In this document: positions 25,200 through 33,704 of the stretch, in pieces
Layout of the letters: each line of letters opens with the position of its first letter
Numbering within the stretch: the stretch's first letter is position 1
Origin: an uncultured Lachnospiraceae bacterium
Lineage (GTDB): Bacteria; Bacillota; Clostridia; Lachnospirales; Lachnospiraceae
Direction: 5' to 3'
Length of the DNA: 49,759 bases
Assembly: GCA_910588125.1 (NCBI GenBank)
Contig: CAJUPI010000018.1
Coordinates: 1 to 49,759, forward strand
The notes under the pieces: model-generated
Told to the model about the DNA's origin: nothing
Seen by the model: only the letters and a program-made list of their open reading frames with translations
Databases searched by the model: none
Made by a program: the position numbers and the translations under genes

Positions 25200-26731
25200 G
25201 CGATATATTTTTTAACAAAAAGAAAAGTAAAGCTGTGGTGCAATTCTCCATCGGCAAGAAAATTCTGATGCTGTCGGCCGCTGCTATGTTGCCTTTTCTG
25301 ATTCTGGCAGTAGTGCTGCTGATTTCTATGAATAATTATAGCCGGACGTACGACAAATTGGTGAGCAATATGACCATTGCCAACAATTATAATCTGAATT
25401 TTAAAGAGGAAATGGACGAGAGCCTGTACAAGCTGGTAGTAGGTTATGTTGATTATGAGAACATCTGGCAAGATGAGACGTTAAAAGATCCTTATATTTT
25501 GATCGGAGAGCTGCGGGAGGATTTTGAGCGGCTGGTGGATATCACGACAGAGCCGGAGAGCCGGGGATGGCTCGAGAGCCTGATACGCAATATTGATACA
25601 CTGGAGAAGCGGGTGGATGATATTCTGGAAAGTATCCGGATCGGCGGGCAATATGATAAAAATATCGAGGAGCTGGACAATAATATCTATATACTCACAG
25701 AGCTGATTCAGGAGAATATCCAATACTATATTTATTATCAGACGAAAAGCATAGAGGCAGTCACAGACAGGCTTCACGGCCAGATCCGGAATTTTATTGT
25801 GATTTGCGGGCTTTTGGTGGTGATCCTGATGGCCTTCACGATTGTGATGGCCTTTGTGATTACAAGCGGGATTCTGCGTCCGGTGAGAATCCTGCATGAT
25901 GCCACGCAAAAGATTGCGGAAGGGGATTTCAGCACTCGGGCAAGCGTGGATTCGGGAGATGAGATTGAGGGCCTGTCTCATAGCTTTAATGATATGGCAG
26001 AGAAAATGCAAGTGCTGATTCAAAAAACCAAGGAGGATGAGCAACGAATGAGGTGGTTGGATCTGCGCCTTTTGCAAGAACAGATCAATCCTCATTTCCT
26101 TTATAATACTTTGGATACAATCGTCTGGCTGATTGAGGGAAACCAGGAAGAAGAAGCCGTGGATATGGTAGTGGCTTTATCGGATTTTTTTCGTCTGGTG
26201 CTCAGCAAAGGAAGGGAGCGGATTACCTTAAAGGAAGAGAAAGAGCATATTAAAAGCTATTTGGATATTCAGGCAGTCCGCTATCGGGATATTCTGGAAT
26301 ATGAGATTCGGATAGATCCTTCTCTGGATGATTATCAGATCTTAAAGCTGACGTTGCAGCCATTAGTGGAAAATGCCCTGTATCATGGGATCAAGTATAA
26401 ACGGGCCAGGGGATATATTCATATTACCGGCAGGAAAGAGGGAGAACAGCTGCGGCTGGCAGTCAGTGATAATGGAGTGGGAATGGAAGCGGCTGATTTG
26501 GAACAGCTGCGGCGGGATGTGAAACGTCCCTGCAGTGAGACGGATAAAGGTTTTGGGCTTGCCAATGTCAATGAACGGATTCACATCCATTTCGGGCCGG
26601 AGTACGGGATGCAGATCTGGTCAGAAAAAGGAAAAGGGACCACAGTGGAACTGACGATTCCGGCAATAAAAAAAGGATGTCCGGAGGATGCTGTGACAGC
26701 TGAGGCGGGAAAGGAGCAGGGGAGCAGATGA
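25196..26731 (+). CDS. YesM/LytS-type sensor histidine kinase (HisK family, HPK7-like)
   Basis: 511 residues. Membrane helices near 22-45 and 200-225 enclose an outside sensor of about 150 residues, followed by a HAMP domain (SGILRPVRILHDATQKIAEGDFSTRA) and a His_kinase domain with QEQINPHFLYNTLDTI (phospho-His). The ATPase part has LTLQPLVENALYHGI (N box), SDNGVGM and GFGLANVNERI. This is the sugar-responsive YesM class, whose partner is an AraC-type YesN regulator encoded two genes on. The ATG overlaps the radical-SAM stop and its stop overlaps the next ATG (both ATGA), so three genes are translationally coupled. Confidence 0.92.
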   Translation: MSDIFFNKKKSKAVVQFSIGKKILMLSAAAMLPFLILAVVLLISMNNYSRTYDKLVSNMTIANNYNLNFKEEMDESLYKLVVGYVDYENIWQDETLKDPYILIGELREDFERLVDITTEPESRGWLESLIRNIDTLEKRVDDILESIRIGGQYDKNIEELDNNIYILTELIQENIQYYIYYQTKSIEAVTDRLHGQIRNFIVICGLLVVILMAFTIVMAFVITSGILRPVRILHDATQKIAEGDFSTRASVDSGDEIEGLSHSFNDMAEKMQVLIQKTKEDEQRMRWLDLRLLQEQINPHFLYNTLDTIVWLIEGNQEEEAVDMVVALSDFFRLVLSKGRERITLKEEKEHIKSYLDIQAVRYRDILEYEIRIDPSLDDYQILKLTLQPLVENALYHGIKYKRARGYIHITGRKEGEQLRLAVSDNGVGMEAADLEQLRRDVKRPCSETDKGFGLANVNERIHIHFGPEYGMQIWSEKGKGTTVELTIPAIKKGCPEDAVTAEAGKEQGSR

Positions 26732-27810
26732 GGGCGTCAGAAGCAATCACAACTGCCTTTTTACGTGGGAAAAGAAGAAGGCTTTTGTCAGGATTCATGC
26801 TTGTCATGTTGTTTCTTTTCGGCTGTGCAGGGGCTTTTTCCGGAGTGATGCCGGAAAAAATAAGTGAAGAGGGAAAGATGACAGACGGGGAAGAAGAGAA
26901 GGTGACGGCGCCGGATGAAAATCTGATCGTGGTTGGAGTGTCCCAGGTTGGCAGTGAATCTGTGTGGAGAACGGCCAATACTGCTTCGATTCAGAGAGTT
27001 TTTACCAAGGAAAACGGGTACTTTTTGATATTTAAGAATGCCAGGCAGAAACAGGAAAATCAGATCAAGGCATTACGGAGCTTTATTTCTCAGCGGGTGG
27101 ATTATATCGCTTTTTCTCCGATTACAGAAAGAGGCTGGGAAACGGTACTTCAGGAGGCAAAAGAGGCGGGAATTCCGGTGATTTTGATTGACAGAAAGGT
27201 AAAGGTCCGCGATGATTCGCTCTATGTGGCCTGGATTGGGCCGGATTTTGTGAATGAAGGAAGAATGGCAGGACAAGCCCTGGAGAAATGCCTGAAAGAA
27301 CAGGGCAGACAGGAGGACAGCATTCATATTGTGGTTTTGCAGGGAACAGAAGGGGCGACCTCTACTCTCGGCCGGAGCAGGGGATTTTTGTCAGTGGCCG
27401 GGGAACATAAAAACTGGAATATCTTAGAGCAGGTGGATGCAGAGTACACGACAGCCAAGGGACAGGAGGAAATGGAGCGGTTGCTTCGCAAATATGAAAC
27501 GATCGATGTATTGATTTCACAGAATGATGATATGACCTTTGGAGCTTTGGAGGCGATTCGTAAGGCAGGAAAGACGCCGGGAAAAGACGGGGATATTATC
27601 GTGATCTCTTTTGATGCGGTTAAAAATGCATTAAAGCTGGTGGAGGAAGGTGCTATTACGGCGGATGTGGAATGCAATCCCAATCAGGGAGAATATGTGG
27701 AAGAAATCATCCGTAAGCTGGAAAACCATGAGACTGTGGCGAAATTGCATTTTGTAGAGGAAAACGTATTTACGGCAGAAAACGTACGAGAAAGACTAAA
27801 AGAGGAGTAA
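26728..27810 (+). CDS. YtfQ/XylFII-like sugar-binding lipoprotein, probable sensor partner
   Basis: 360 residues. A lipobox-like FLFGC gives a lipidated Cys near residue 33. The rest is a LacI/RbsB-type periplasmic-binding fold close to the furanose-binding protein YtfQ of E. coli: VGVSQVGSESVWRTAN, KQENQIKALRSFISQRVDYIAFSPI, GWETVLQEAKEAGIPVILIDR. Clostridial XylFII proteins of this kind bind sugar and activate a LytS-type kinase. The overlap with the kinase gene and the YesN regulator downstream match that three-component design. It also resembles the transporter's binding protein at 30960-32036, so both may see the same sugar. Confidence 0.88.
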   Translation: MRASEAITTAFLRGKRRRLLSGFMLVMLFLFGCAGAFSGVMPEKISEEGKMTDGEEEKVTAPDENLIVVGVSQVGSESVWRTANTASIQRVFTKENGYFLIFKNARQKQENQIKALRSFISQRVDYIAFSPITERGWETVLQEAKEAGIPVILIDRKVKVRDDSLYVAWIGPDFVNEGRMAGQALEKCLKEQGRQEDSIHIVVLQGTEGATSTLGRSRGFLSVAGEHKNWNILEQVDAEYTTAKGQEEMERLLRKYETIDVLISQNDDMTFGALEAIRKAGKTPGKDGDIIVISFDAVKNALKLVEEGAITADVECNPNQGEYVEEIIRKLENHETVAKLHFVEENVFTAENVRERLKEE

Positions 27811-27811
27811 A

Positions 27812-29425
27812 ATGTTAAGAGTATTCTTGGTGGAAGATGAGAGCGTGATACGGGATGGGCTTCGGAACAAGATTCCCTGGGAGCAATACGGTTTTCAGTT
27901 TGTAGGGGATGCTGCTGACGGAGAGATGGCACTGCCCCTGATCCGTAAGCTGAAGCCGGATGTGCTGATCACTGATATTAAGATGCCTTTTATGGATGGC
28001 CTTTCTTTAAGTGAGATAGTAAAAGAAGAATTTCCCAGGACAAGGATCATTATTATCAGCGGATATGATGATTTTGAGTATGCCCGCCAGGCCATTGTAG
28101 TGGGAGTGGATCAGTATCTGCTGAAGCCAATTACCAGGGCAGCCCTGCGGAATGTACTGATGGATCTGAAGGAAAAGATTGGCCAGGAGGTGGAACAAAA
28201 GGATTATCAGACTCAGTTTCAGGATGAAATGCAGGAATTTGAGCGTTTTCCCCTGCGCCGTTTTTTTGAAAAGGTTTTGGATGGAAAGCTGTCGGTAAAG
28301 GAGATTTATGAGGAGGCAGCCAAGCTGTCTTTACCGATTACGGCGTCCTGTTACGATCTAATGATCTTTTCTCTGTTTGAGAAGGAAAATCAGCCATCCC
28401 GGGAACACAGAGATCGTTTTATGAGAAAGCAGGATGAAATTTTTCACTACTTTTTGCGGCATCCGCAGTTTATTTTATTTCGTCTGAATGTGAACAGCTA
28501 TGGTGTGCTGGTGAAGGGGGAGGGTTTCCAGATAGATGAAATGGTAGAGAGCGGCCTGAACCATATCCGCCGGCTTTGCCTTTCTGAAGAAGAGCATATG
28601 GGGTGGTATGTAGCTGTGGGAGAGGTGGTGGAGCGGCTTAGTATGCTCCCTCAGTGTTATCAAAAGGCGAACCATTATTTTGCCTATCGGTTTATCCTGC
28701 CAGGCACCCATGTGCTGACGGAGAAGACACTGGCGGCTTATCTGAATGATCAGGAGGAAAAGGGAGTCAGCAATGTGGATTTTATGCAAATGGATCCGGA
28801 ACTGATTCGGGATTTTCTTTCGAAAGGCGAGGAAAGCGAGATCCCCAATTTTGTAGATTCCTATCTGGGAAATATCGGTCATGGGCTGAAATCCCGGATG
28901 TTCCGGGGGTATGTGTTTTTTAATATCCGCGTGGCGGTGGTTACCTTTCTGGAATCTATCCGTGTGGAGCAGGCGGAATATCAGGATGAGATAAACCAGG
29001 CGGTCCCTAAGGCTCCGGACAGCGAGGAGGATATTTATGAATACTTTGTGGGAATGCTGCAGATTGCCATGAAAATCCGGAATCGGATCAACAATTACCA
29101 GGGCAGGAAACAATTTAAAAGAGCGCTGGACTATATTGACACACATTATGATCAGGAGATTCTCTCATTGAGCCTGGTAGCAGAACAGACGGGTATGAGT
29201 CCTAATTATCTCAGCAGCATTTTCAGCCAGAATATGCAGAAGACTTTCATTGAGTATGTGACAGAAAAGCGGATTGAAAAGGCGAAGAAACTCTTAAGGT
29301 ACACGGATAAATCCTCCGGGGAAATCGCAAAGGAAGTAGGATATAAGGACTCTCATTATTTCAGCTTTGTGTTCCGCAAGCTGCAGGGATGTAATCCCAG
29401 AGAATACCGGGCAGAAAAGCGGTGA
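27812..29425 (+). CDS. YesN-type response regulator (REC + AraC HTH)
   Basis: 537 residues. The receiver is at 1-120: FLVEDESVIRDGL, DVLITDIKMPFMDGLSL (phospho-Asp), IISGYDDFEYARQAI and QYLLKPITR. A central helical region of about 300 residues links it to the C-terminal AraC double helix-turn-helix: ILSLSLVAEQTGMSPNYLSSIFSQNMQKTFIEYV, then GEIAKEVGYKDSHYFSFVFRKLQGCNPREYR. It should be phosphorylated by the YesM-type kinase and turn on the arabinose transporter operon downstream. It lies one base after the sensor gene's stop. The gene converges on araR with 14 bases between stops. Confidence 0.92.
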   Translation: MLRVFLVEDESVIRDGLRNKIPWEQYGFQFVGDAADGEMALPLIRKLKPDVLITDIKMPFMDGLSLSEIVKEEFPRTRIIIISGYDDFEYARQAIVVGVDQYLLKPITRAALRNVLMDLKEKIGQEVEQKDYQTQFQDEMQEFERFPLRRFFEKVLDGKLSVKEIYEEAAKLSLPITASCYDLMIFSLFEKENQPSREHRDRFMRKQDEIFHYFLRHPQFILFRLNVNSYGVLVKGEGFQIDEMVESGLNHIRRLCLSEEEHMGWYVAVGEVVERLSMLPQCYQKANHYFAYRFILPGTHVLTEKTLAAYLNDQEEKGVSNVDFMQMDPELIRDFLSKGEESEIPNFVDSYLGNIGHGLKSRMFRGYVFFNIRVAVVTFLESIRVEQAEYQDEINQAVPKAPDSEEDIYEYFVGMLQIAMKIRNRINNYQGRKQFKRALDYIDTHYDQEILSLSLVAEQTGMSPNYLSSIFSQNMQKTFIEYVTEKRIEKAKKLLRYTDKSSGEIAKEVGYKDSHYFSFVFRKLQGCNPREYRAEKR

Positions 29426-29439
29426 GTACAAAAGTCGGC

Positions 29440-30519
29440 CTATGTTGTATGGGTGCTTTCTTTTTGATTCAGATTCCAACGGACTTCCTGGGAGTGGACG
29501 GGAAGGCCCTTCCATTTGTTAAGGAGAGTGACGGCGGCCCGTGTTCCCATCTCATGAGGGAGATGGGACAGCGTGGTGATGGTGAGGATGTCAGAATTGC
29601 TTAAATAGGTGTTATCAAAAGCAGTGACTGCCATTTCCTGAGGAAGGTGATAGCCAGACTGCAGCAGGACATCCACCAGGTGATAGGCCAGGATATCATT
29701 GTAACAGACGACAGCAGTGCAAAAGGACAAAGCTTCCTGCACCATGCGCTGCAGAAAGGCAGTGTCACCGGTGTTCATCATTTTTTGCAGGTCATGGGAA
29801 TCATACCAGCAGACCTGATTGTCGGACATTGGCAGATTTAAGTCGCGCAGCGTTTCCATGAATCCCTGATAGCGTTCCGATCCCTGCATATCATCGATTT
29901 TGAAAATACCGCCGATCCGAGAATGGCCCTGGGCCGCCAAATGCTGTACCAGCAAGGCACTTCCGGAAAAATTATCATCCTTTACAAAAAGACAGTCAGA
30001 CAGCTGGGGGTAGTGGTTATACAAAAACAGGATTTCACAGTCCTTTTTCATCAGCTTGCGATAGAGATCCAGATTGGGGTTGGGAAGCGCGCTTTTGCAC
30101 CCTTCCACAATCAGCCCGCGCGGAGGATTTTCCTGAAGTGACTGGAGAATTGTCCGCTCCTGGAGGACACTGTTACCAGTGGAAAATGTCATGGCAGAAA
30201 ACCCATTGTCTGACAGGACATTCCGGATATCCTGGAGAACACCGGGATAAAGATAATCCTGATCATTGAAGAGCAGAATACCGACAGTATTTTCCAGTGA
30301 ATTCGGGGAGCGTCCGGTGATAAACGAGCCGCTGCCCTGTTTTTTTTCGATCAATCCTTTTTCTTCTAAAGTTTTCAGGGCCATGCGGACAGTTTGCCGG
30401 CTGAGCTGGTATTTTTCACACAGCGCCTGTTCCGTGGGCATTTGATTGATTCCTTTCCGAATATTTTTTTGGATCATGGCTTCTAAGTGTGCAGCCAGCC
30501 ATTTATATTTTACGGCCAT
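29440..30519 (-). CDS. araR: AraR-type arabinose repressor (GntR HTH + LacI-like domain)
   Basis: 359 residues. The N-terminal 70 residues are a GntR winged helix (MPTEQALCEKYQLSRQTVRMALKTLEEKGLIEKKQGSGSFI). Residues of about 78-350 are a LacI/periplasmic-binding-like effector domain (VGILLFNDQDYLYPGVLQDIRNVL, then GIFKIDDMQGSERYQGFMETL). This fusion is the AraR architecture of Bacillus, a repressor released by L-arabinose. It is divergent from the transporter/ara operon, so it most likely represses it and itself. An AGGAGG-like site lies about 12 bases before the ATG. Assignment as AraR rests on architecture and gene neighbourhood. Confidence 0.85.
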   Translation of the reverse strand: MAVKYKWLAAHLEAMIQKNIRKGINQMPTEQALCEKYQLSRQTVRMALKTLEEKGLIEKKQGSGSFITGRSPNSLENTVGILLFNDQDYLYPGVLQDIRNVLSDNGFSAMTFSTGNSVLQERTILQSLQENPPRGLIVEGCKSALPNPNLDLYRKLMKKDCEILFLYNHYPQLSDCLFVKDDNFSGSALLVQHLAAQGHSRIGGIFKIDDMQGSERYQGFMETLRDLNLPMSDNQVCWYDSHDLQKMMNTGDTAFLQRMVQEALSFCTAVVCYNDILAYHLVDVLLQSGYHLPQEMAVTAFDNTYLSNSDILTITTLSHLPHEMGTRAAVTLLNKWKGLPVHSQEVRWNLNQKESTHTT

Positions 30520-30610
30520 GAGACAGCGCTCCTCCTTGCGGAATTCCGGTTAAGGGACATAGTAAAAAAACACAAAAAATAAAAGAAAAATCAGAAGTTA
30601 ATTATAAAAA

Positions 30611-30723
30611 TATCCAAATAAAATCATAAGATTTCTCTAAAGCATCATAAAAAATCCCACATTTTAATTCAAAAACAGAAAAAATATCCAAAATAAAATC
30701 TGCATTTCCAGATATATTTTGGA
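30611..30723. promoter_or_regulatory. Candidate regulator array: TATCCAAAATAAAATC repeats
   Basis: TATCCAAATAAAATC lies at 30611-30625 and TATCCAAAATAAAATC at 30685-30700. An inverted, slightly altered copy follows at 30711-30723, so that 30687-30723 can also fold as a hairpin. Position 150-250 bases upstream of the promoter is compatible with an AraC-class activator such as the YesN protein encoded next door. No binding data were available. Confidence 0.4.
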
Positions 30724-30772
30724 GAAAAAATCTTAAATTTTTCACCTGTTTCGTAAATTAATACCCCAAACG

Positions 30773-30819
30773 AAAAATTTGTATTGTTATATGATTATAA
30801 CAGAAAAAATTTGTATTGT
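30773..30819. promoter_or_regulatory. Candidate AraR operators: paired direct repeats 32 bp apart
   Basis: AAAAATTTGTATTGT occurs exactly twice, at 30773-30787 and 30805-30819, 32 bases start to start (three helical turns). Between them is a perfect inverted repeat, TGTTATA-TGAT-TATAACA (30785-30802). The ATTTGTA core resembles the ATTTGTAC half-site of Bacillus AraR operators. The spacing would place two AraR dimers on the same DNA face. Confidence 0.5.
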
Positions 30820-30959
30820 AAATAACTGACAAACTGCCGGAAAGGAAGGCATTTGAAATTGAATTCAACCGTTTTTTTCTGATAAGGTATAGGCACAGGG
30901 AGGACATATCCCGAAAGCGAGAAAGTACCAAGAAATCAACAAAAAGCGGAGGTAAAAAG

Positions 30960-32036
30960 ATGAAAAAGAAAACAATTGCGGTAATGCTGGCAGCAGCGAT
31001 GACAACGGTAAGCCTTGTGGGATGCGGCGGAGGTTCTGGTACGGCGGCTACTCAGGCAGCCGCCACAACAGCGGCGGCACCCGAGGCGGCCAAGGATTCA
31101 GCTAAAGCAGAGGAACCGGCCAAGGATGCGGAACCGGCAGAGGCGGCAGATGGAGAGCTGATCAAGGTAGGAATTATTAATAACGATCCCAATGAATCCG
31201 GTTACCGCACAGCCAATGATGCAGATTTAAAGGCTATGTTTACCAAGGAAAACGGATATGAGGCTTCCTTTGCATACAGCTTAAAGAATGACGAGCAGAT
31301 TACAGCGGCCCAGAAATTTATTCAGGATGAGGTGGATTTTCTGCTGTTATCGGCAGCCGATACTTCCGGTTGGGACAGTGTGCTCAAAGATGCTCAGGAT
31401 GCGGGAATCGGTGTGATTTTGTTTGACCGTACGATTGACGCCAGTGAGGATCTGTATCTGGCTTCCATCGTTTCCGATATGGCAAAAGAAGGCGAGACAG
31501 CAGTGAACTGGCTGGCTTCGCAAAATCTCGAGCAGTACAATATCATCCATATTCAGGGCGTGATGGGTTCAGCCGCCCAGCAGGGACGTACCGGTGCATT
31601 GGATGATAAAGTTGCCCAGGAGACTTCCTGGACACTGGTGACACAGCAGACGGCAGAATGGAATTCGGAAAAGGCACAGCAGATCGTACAGTCGGTGATC
31701 GATTCTGGCACAGAGTTTAATGTAATCTATGCAGAAAATGACGATATGGCCAAGGGTGCAGTGGCGGCCCTTGATAAGGCAAACATCTCTCACGGCGTGG
31801 GAAAGGATGTCATTGTTATGGGATTTGACTGCAACAAATGGGCTCTTCAGGAATTGCTGGATCAAAACTGGAATTATGACGGACAGTGCAACCCGTTCCA
31901 GGCAGCCTATATTGATGAGGTGATTAAGAAAGTAATGAAAGGAGAAGCCATCACAGAAAAAACCATTATTATGGATGAGAAGGGCTTTGACGCAACGACA
32001 ATCACCGCGGATGATGTGAATAATTACGGAATCTGA
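30960..32036 (+). CDS. Sugar ABC transporter substrate-binding lipoprotein (YtfQ/RbsB type)
   Basis: 358 residues. Lipobox VSLVGC gives a lipidated Cys near residue 22, followed by an Ala/Glu/Lys-rich linker (about 25-65) that spaces the domain from the membrane. The binding domain begins IKVGIINNDPNESGYRTAN and includes FTKENGYEASFAYSLKNDEQITAAQKFI and SGWDSVLKDAQDAGIGVILFDRTID. It is clearly related to the sensor-type protein at 26728-27810. The transporter is probably for an L-arabinofuranose-like or other furanose sugar, given araA, araD and kinase genes in the same operon. A pair of hairpins separates it from the ATPase gene. Confidence 0.92.
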   Translation: MKKKTIAVMLAAAMTTVSLVGCGGGSGTAATQAAATTAAAPEAAKDSAKAEEPAKDAEPAEAADGELIKVGIINNDPNESGYRTANDADLKAMFTKENGYEASFAYSLKNDEQITAAQKFIQDEVDFLLLSAADTSGWDSVLKDAQDAGIGVILFDRTIDASEDLYLASIVSDMAKEGETAVNWLASQNLEQYNIIHIQGVMGSAAQQGRTGALDDKVAQETSWTLVTQQTAEWNSEKAQQIVQSVIDSGTEFNVIYAENDDMAKGAVAALDKANISHGVGKDVIVMGFDCNKWALQELLDQNWNYDGQCNPFQAAYIDEVIKKVMKGEAITEKTIIMDEKGFDATTITADDVNNYGI

Positions 32037-32048
32037 TGTTGGAAAAGG

Positions 32049-32081
32049 CCGGCAAGACGCGTCAAAGACGTGTTTTGCCGG
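32049..32081 (+). terminator. Hairpin between binding protein and ATPase genes
   Basis: CCGGCAAGACGCG and its G-U-tolerant complement ending TTTTGCCGG form a stem around a short loop at 32049-32081, with a modest T-run after it. It may stabilise the upstream message or partly terminate, so that the binding protein is made in excess over the membrane parts. Confidence 0.55.
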
Positions 32082-32099
32082 ATGCTTTTGTTCTATAGG

Positions 32100-32148
32100 A
32101 AAGTGCGTTCTGTAGAACAAAAACCCTCCGGGGGATGCGCACTTTTTT
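32100..32148 (+). terminator. Second hairpin with T-run, intra-operon attenuator
   Basis: AAAGTGCG (32100-32107) pairs with CGCACTTT (32138-32145), followed by a T-run to 32148. The 30-base loop holds its own small GC hairpin (CCCTCCGGGGG). The ATPase start is 45 bases downstream, so read-through is needed. Confidence 0.55.
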
Positions 32149-32192
32149 ATGAGATACAGGGAAAGGCCTGATGGAAAGGGGTGACATAACGG

Positions 32193-33704
32193 GTGAAGGA
32201 AAATGCAGTATTGGAAATGAGAAACATACACAAAAGCTTTCCGGGAGTTCGTGCGTTGCAGGGAGTGGATTTTACATTATGCAAGGGAGAGATCCACGCC
32301 CTGATGGGGGAGAACGGGGCAGGAAAGTCTACTCTGATTAAAGTTCTTACCGGTGTTTATGAGAAGAATGAGGGCGAAATTTTCTTGGACGGACTGGATA
32401 AGCCGGCAGTGATCAAATCGCCCCAGGATGCCCAGAACCTGGGGATCAGCACAGTATATCAGGAGATTACCCTGTGCCCGAATCTGACGGTGGCAGAAAA
32501 TATGTATATTGGCCGGGGAAGAGGAAAGCTGACGAACTGGCGGAAAATGAATGAGGATGCAGACAAGATCCTGACGAATCTGGGGATTCCGGCCAGGGCT
32601 GCCTGGCAGCTTTCCGACTGTTCCATTGCCATTCAGCAGATGGTGGCCATTGCACGGGCAGTGGATATGGACTGTAAAGTGCTGATTCTGGATGAGCCGA
32701 CCTCATCTCTGGATGAGTCCGAGGTAGAGAAGCTGTTTGGCCTGATGCGGGATTTGCGTTCGCGGGGCGTGGGTATTATTTTTGTGACTCACTTCCTGGA
32801 TCAGGTTTATGAGGTCTGTGACAAGATCACGGTTCTCAGAGATGGGCAGCTGGTGGGAGAATATGTGATTGAGGAGCTTCCCCGGGTTAAGCTGGTGGCT
32901 AAGATGCTGGGTAAAGAATTGGATGATATGGAAGAGATCAAGGATGAGACCCAGATATACAAAGGGGAAGAGGAGTATGTATTTGAGGCAGAGAACCTGC
33001 AGAGCGACGCGGGAATTAAACCATTTAATTTCTATATTAAAAAAGGGGAAGTCAATGGCTTTACCGGCCTTTTGGGATCCGGGCGAAGCGAATGCGTCCG
33101 GGCGATATTCTGTGCTGACAGAGTTATTGGCGGAAACGTAAAAATGAAGAAAAAGCCGGTGAAGCTTGTCAAGCCTTTGGACGCCATGAAGAATGGGATT
33201 GCCTATCTGCCGGAGGACCGGAAGGTTGACGGAATTGTGGGAGATCTTTCTGTGCGGGATAATCTGATTCTGGCAGCACAGGTACTGCGAGGCTTCTTTA
33301 AGCCGTTTTCCAAGGCGGAGGCCAATAAATTTGCGGATGAATACATAAAGCTTCTGGAGATTAAGACAGCTTCTGCCGATACTCCTATCAAATCTCTCTC
33401 AGGCGGAAATCAGCAGAAAGTGATTTTGGGACGTTGGCTGCTTACCCATCCGGAATACCTGATTCTGGATGAACCTACGCGGGGAATTGATATTGGAACA
33501 AAAATTGAAATTCAGAAATTAGTCCTGAAACTTGCTTCAGAGGGCATGAGTGTGACATTTATTTCTTCTGAGACGGATGAGATGCTTCGGACCTGTTCTC
33601 GTCTGGTAGTCATGCGTGACCGCAAGGTGGTAGGCGAGCTTTCAGGCGAGGATCTGACACAGGGTAAAGTAATGGAAACGATTGCCGGAGGTGAGGCGTC
33701 ATGA
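32193..33704 (+). CDS. Sugar ABC transporter ATP-binding protein (two-domain, YtfR/RbsA type)
   Basis: 503 residues with two tandem ABC cassettes. The first has Walker A GENGAGKST, Q-loop YQE and Walker B KVLILDEPTSSLD with an atypical signature (SDCSIAIQQMVAIARA). The second has GLLGSGRSE in place of Walker A (a degenerate site, normal in this family), the signature SGGNQQKVILGR and LILDEPTRGID. GTG start at 32193, about ten bases after AAAGGGGTG; the ATG at 32217 (MRNIHKS) is possible. Powers sugar import with the two permeases that follow. Stop overlaps the next ATG. Confidence 0.93.
   Translation: MKENAVLEMRNIHKSFPGVRALQGVDFTLCKGEIHALMGENGAGKSTLIKVLTGVYEKNEGEIFLDGLDKPAVIKSPQDAQNLGISTVYQEITLCPNLTVAENMYIGRGRGKLTNWRKMNEDADKILTNLGIPARAAWQLSDCSIAIQQMVAIARAVDMDCKVLILDEPTSSLDESEVEKLFGLMRDLRSRGVGIIFVTHFLDQVYEVCDKITVLRDGQLVGEYVIEELPRVKLVAKMLGKELDDMEEIKDETQIYKGEEEYVFEAENLQSDAGIKPFNFYIKKGEVNGFTGLLGSGRSECVRAIFCADRVIGGNVKMKKKPVKLVKPLDAMKNGIAYLPEDRKVDGIVGDLSVRDNLILAAQVLRGFFKPFSKAEANKFADEYIKLLEIKTASADTPIKSLSGGNQQKVILGRWLLTHPEYLILDEPTRGIDIGTKIEIQKLVLKLASEGMSVTFISSETDEMLRTCSRLVVMRDRKVVGELSGEDLTQGKVMETIAGGEAS

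Larger units (their letters stand above)
30520..30959. promoter_or_regulatory. AraR / ABC transporter divergent regulatory region
   Basis: 440 bases, very AT-rich, with no gene. It contains repeated motifs described in the next entries and in the findings: TATCCAAA(A)TAAAATC twice plus an inverted partner (30611-30723), and AAAAATTTGTATTGT twice with an inverted repeat between (30773-30819). Also present is a TTGAATTCAA palindrome at 30859-30868. A TTGAAT (30859-30864) and GATAAG (30881-30886) 16 bases apart may be the transporter promoter. GCGGAGGT at about 30949 is the ribosome-binding site of the binding protein. Confidence 0.55.
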
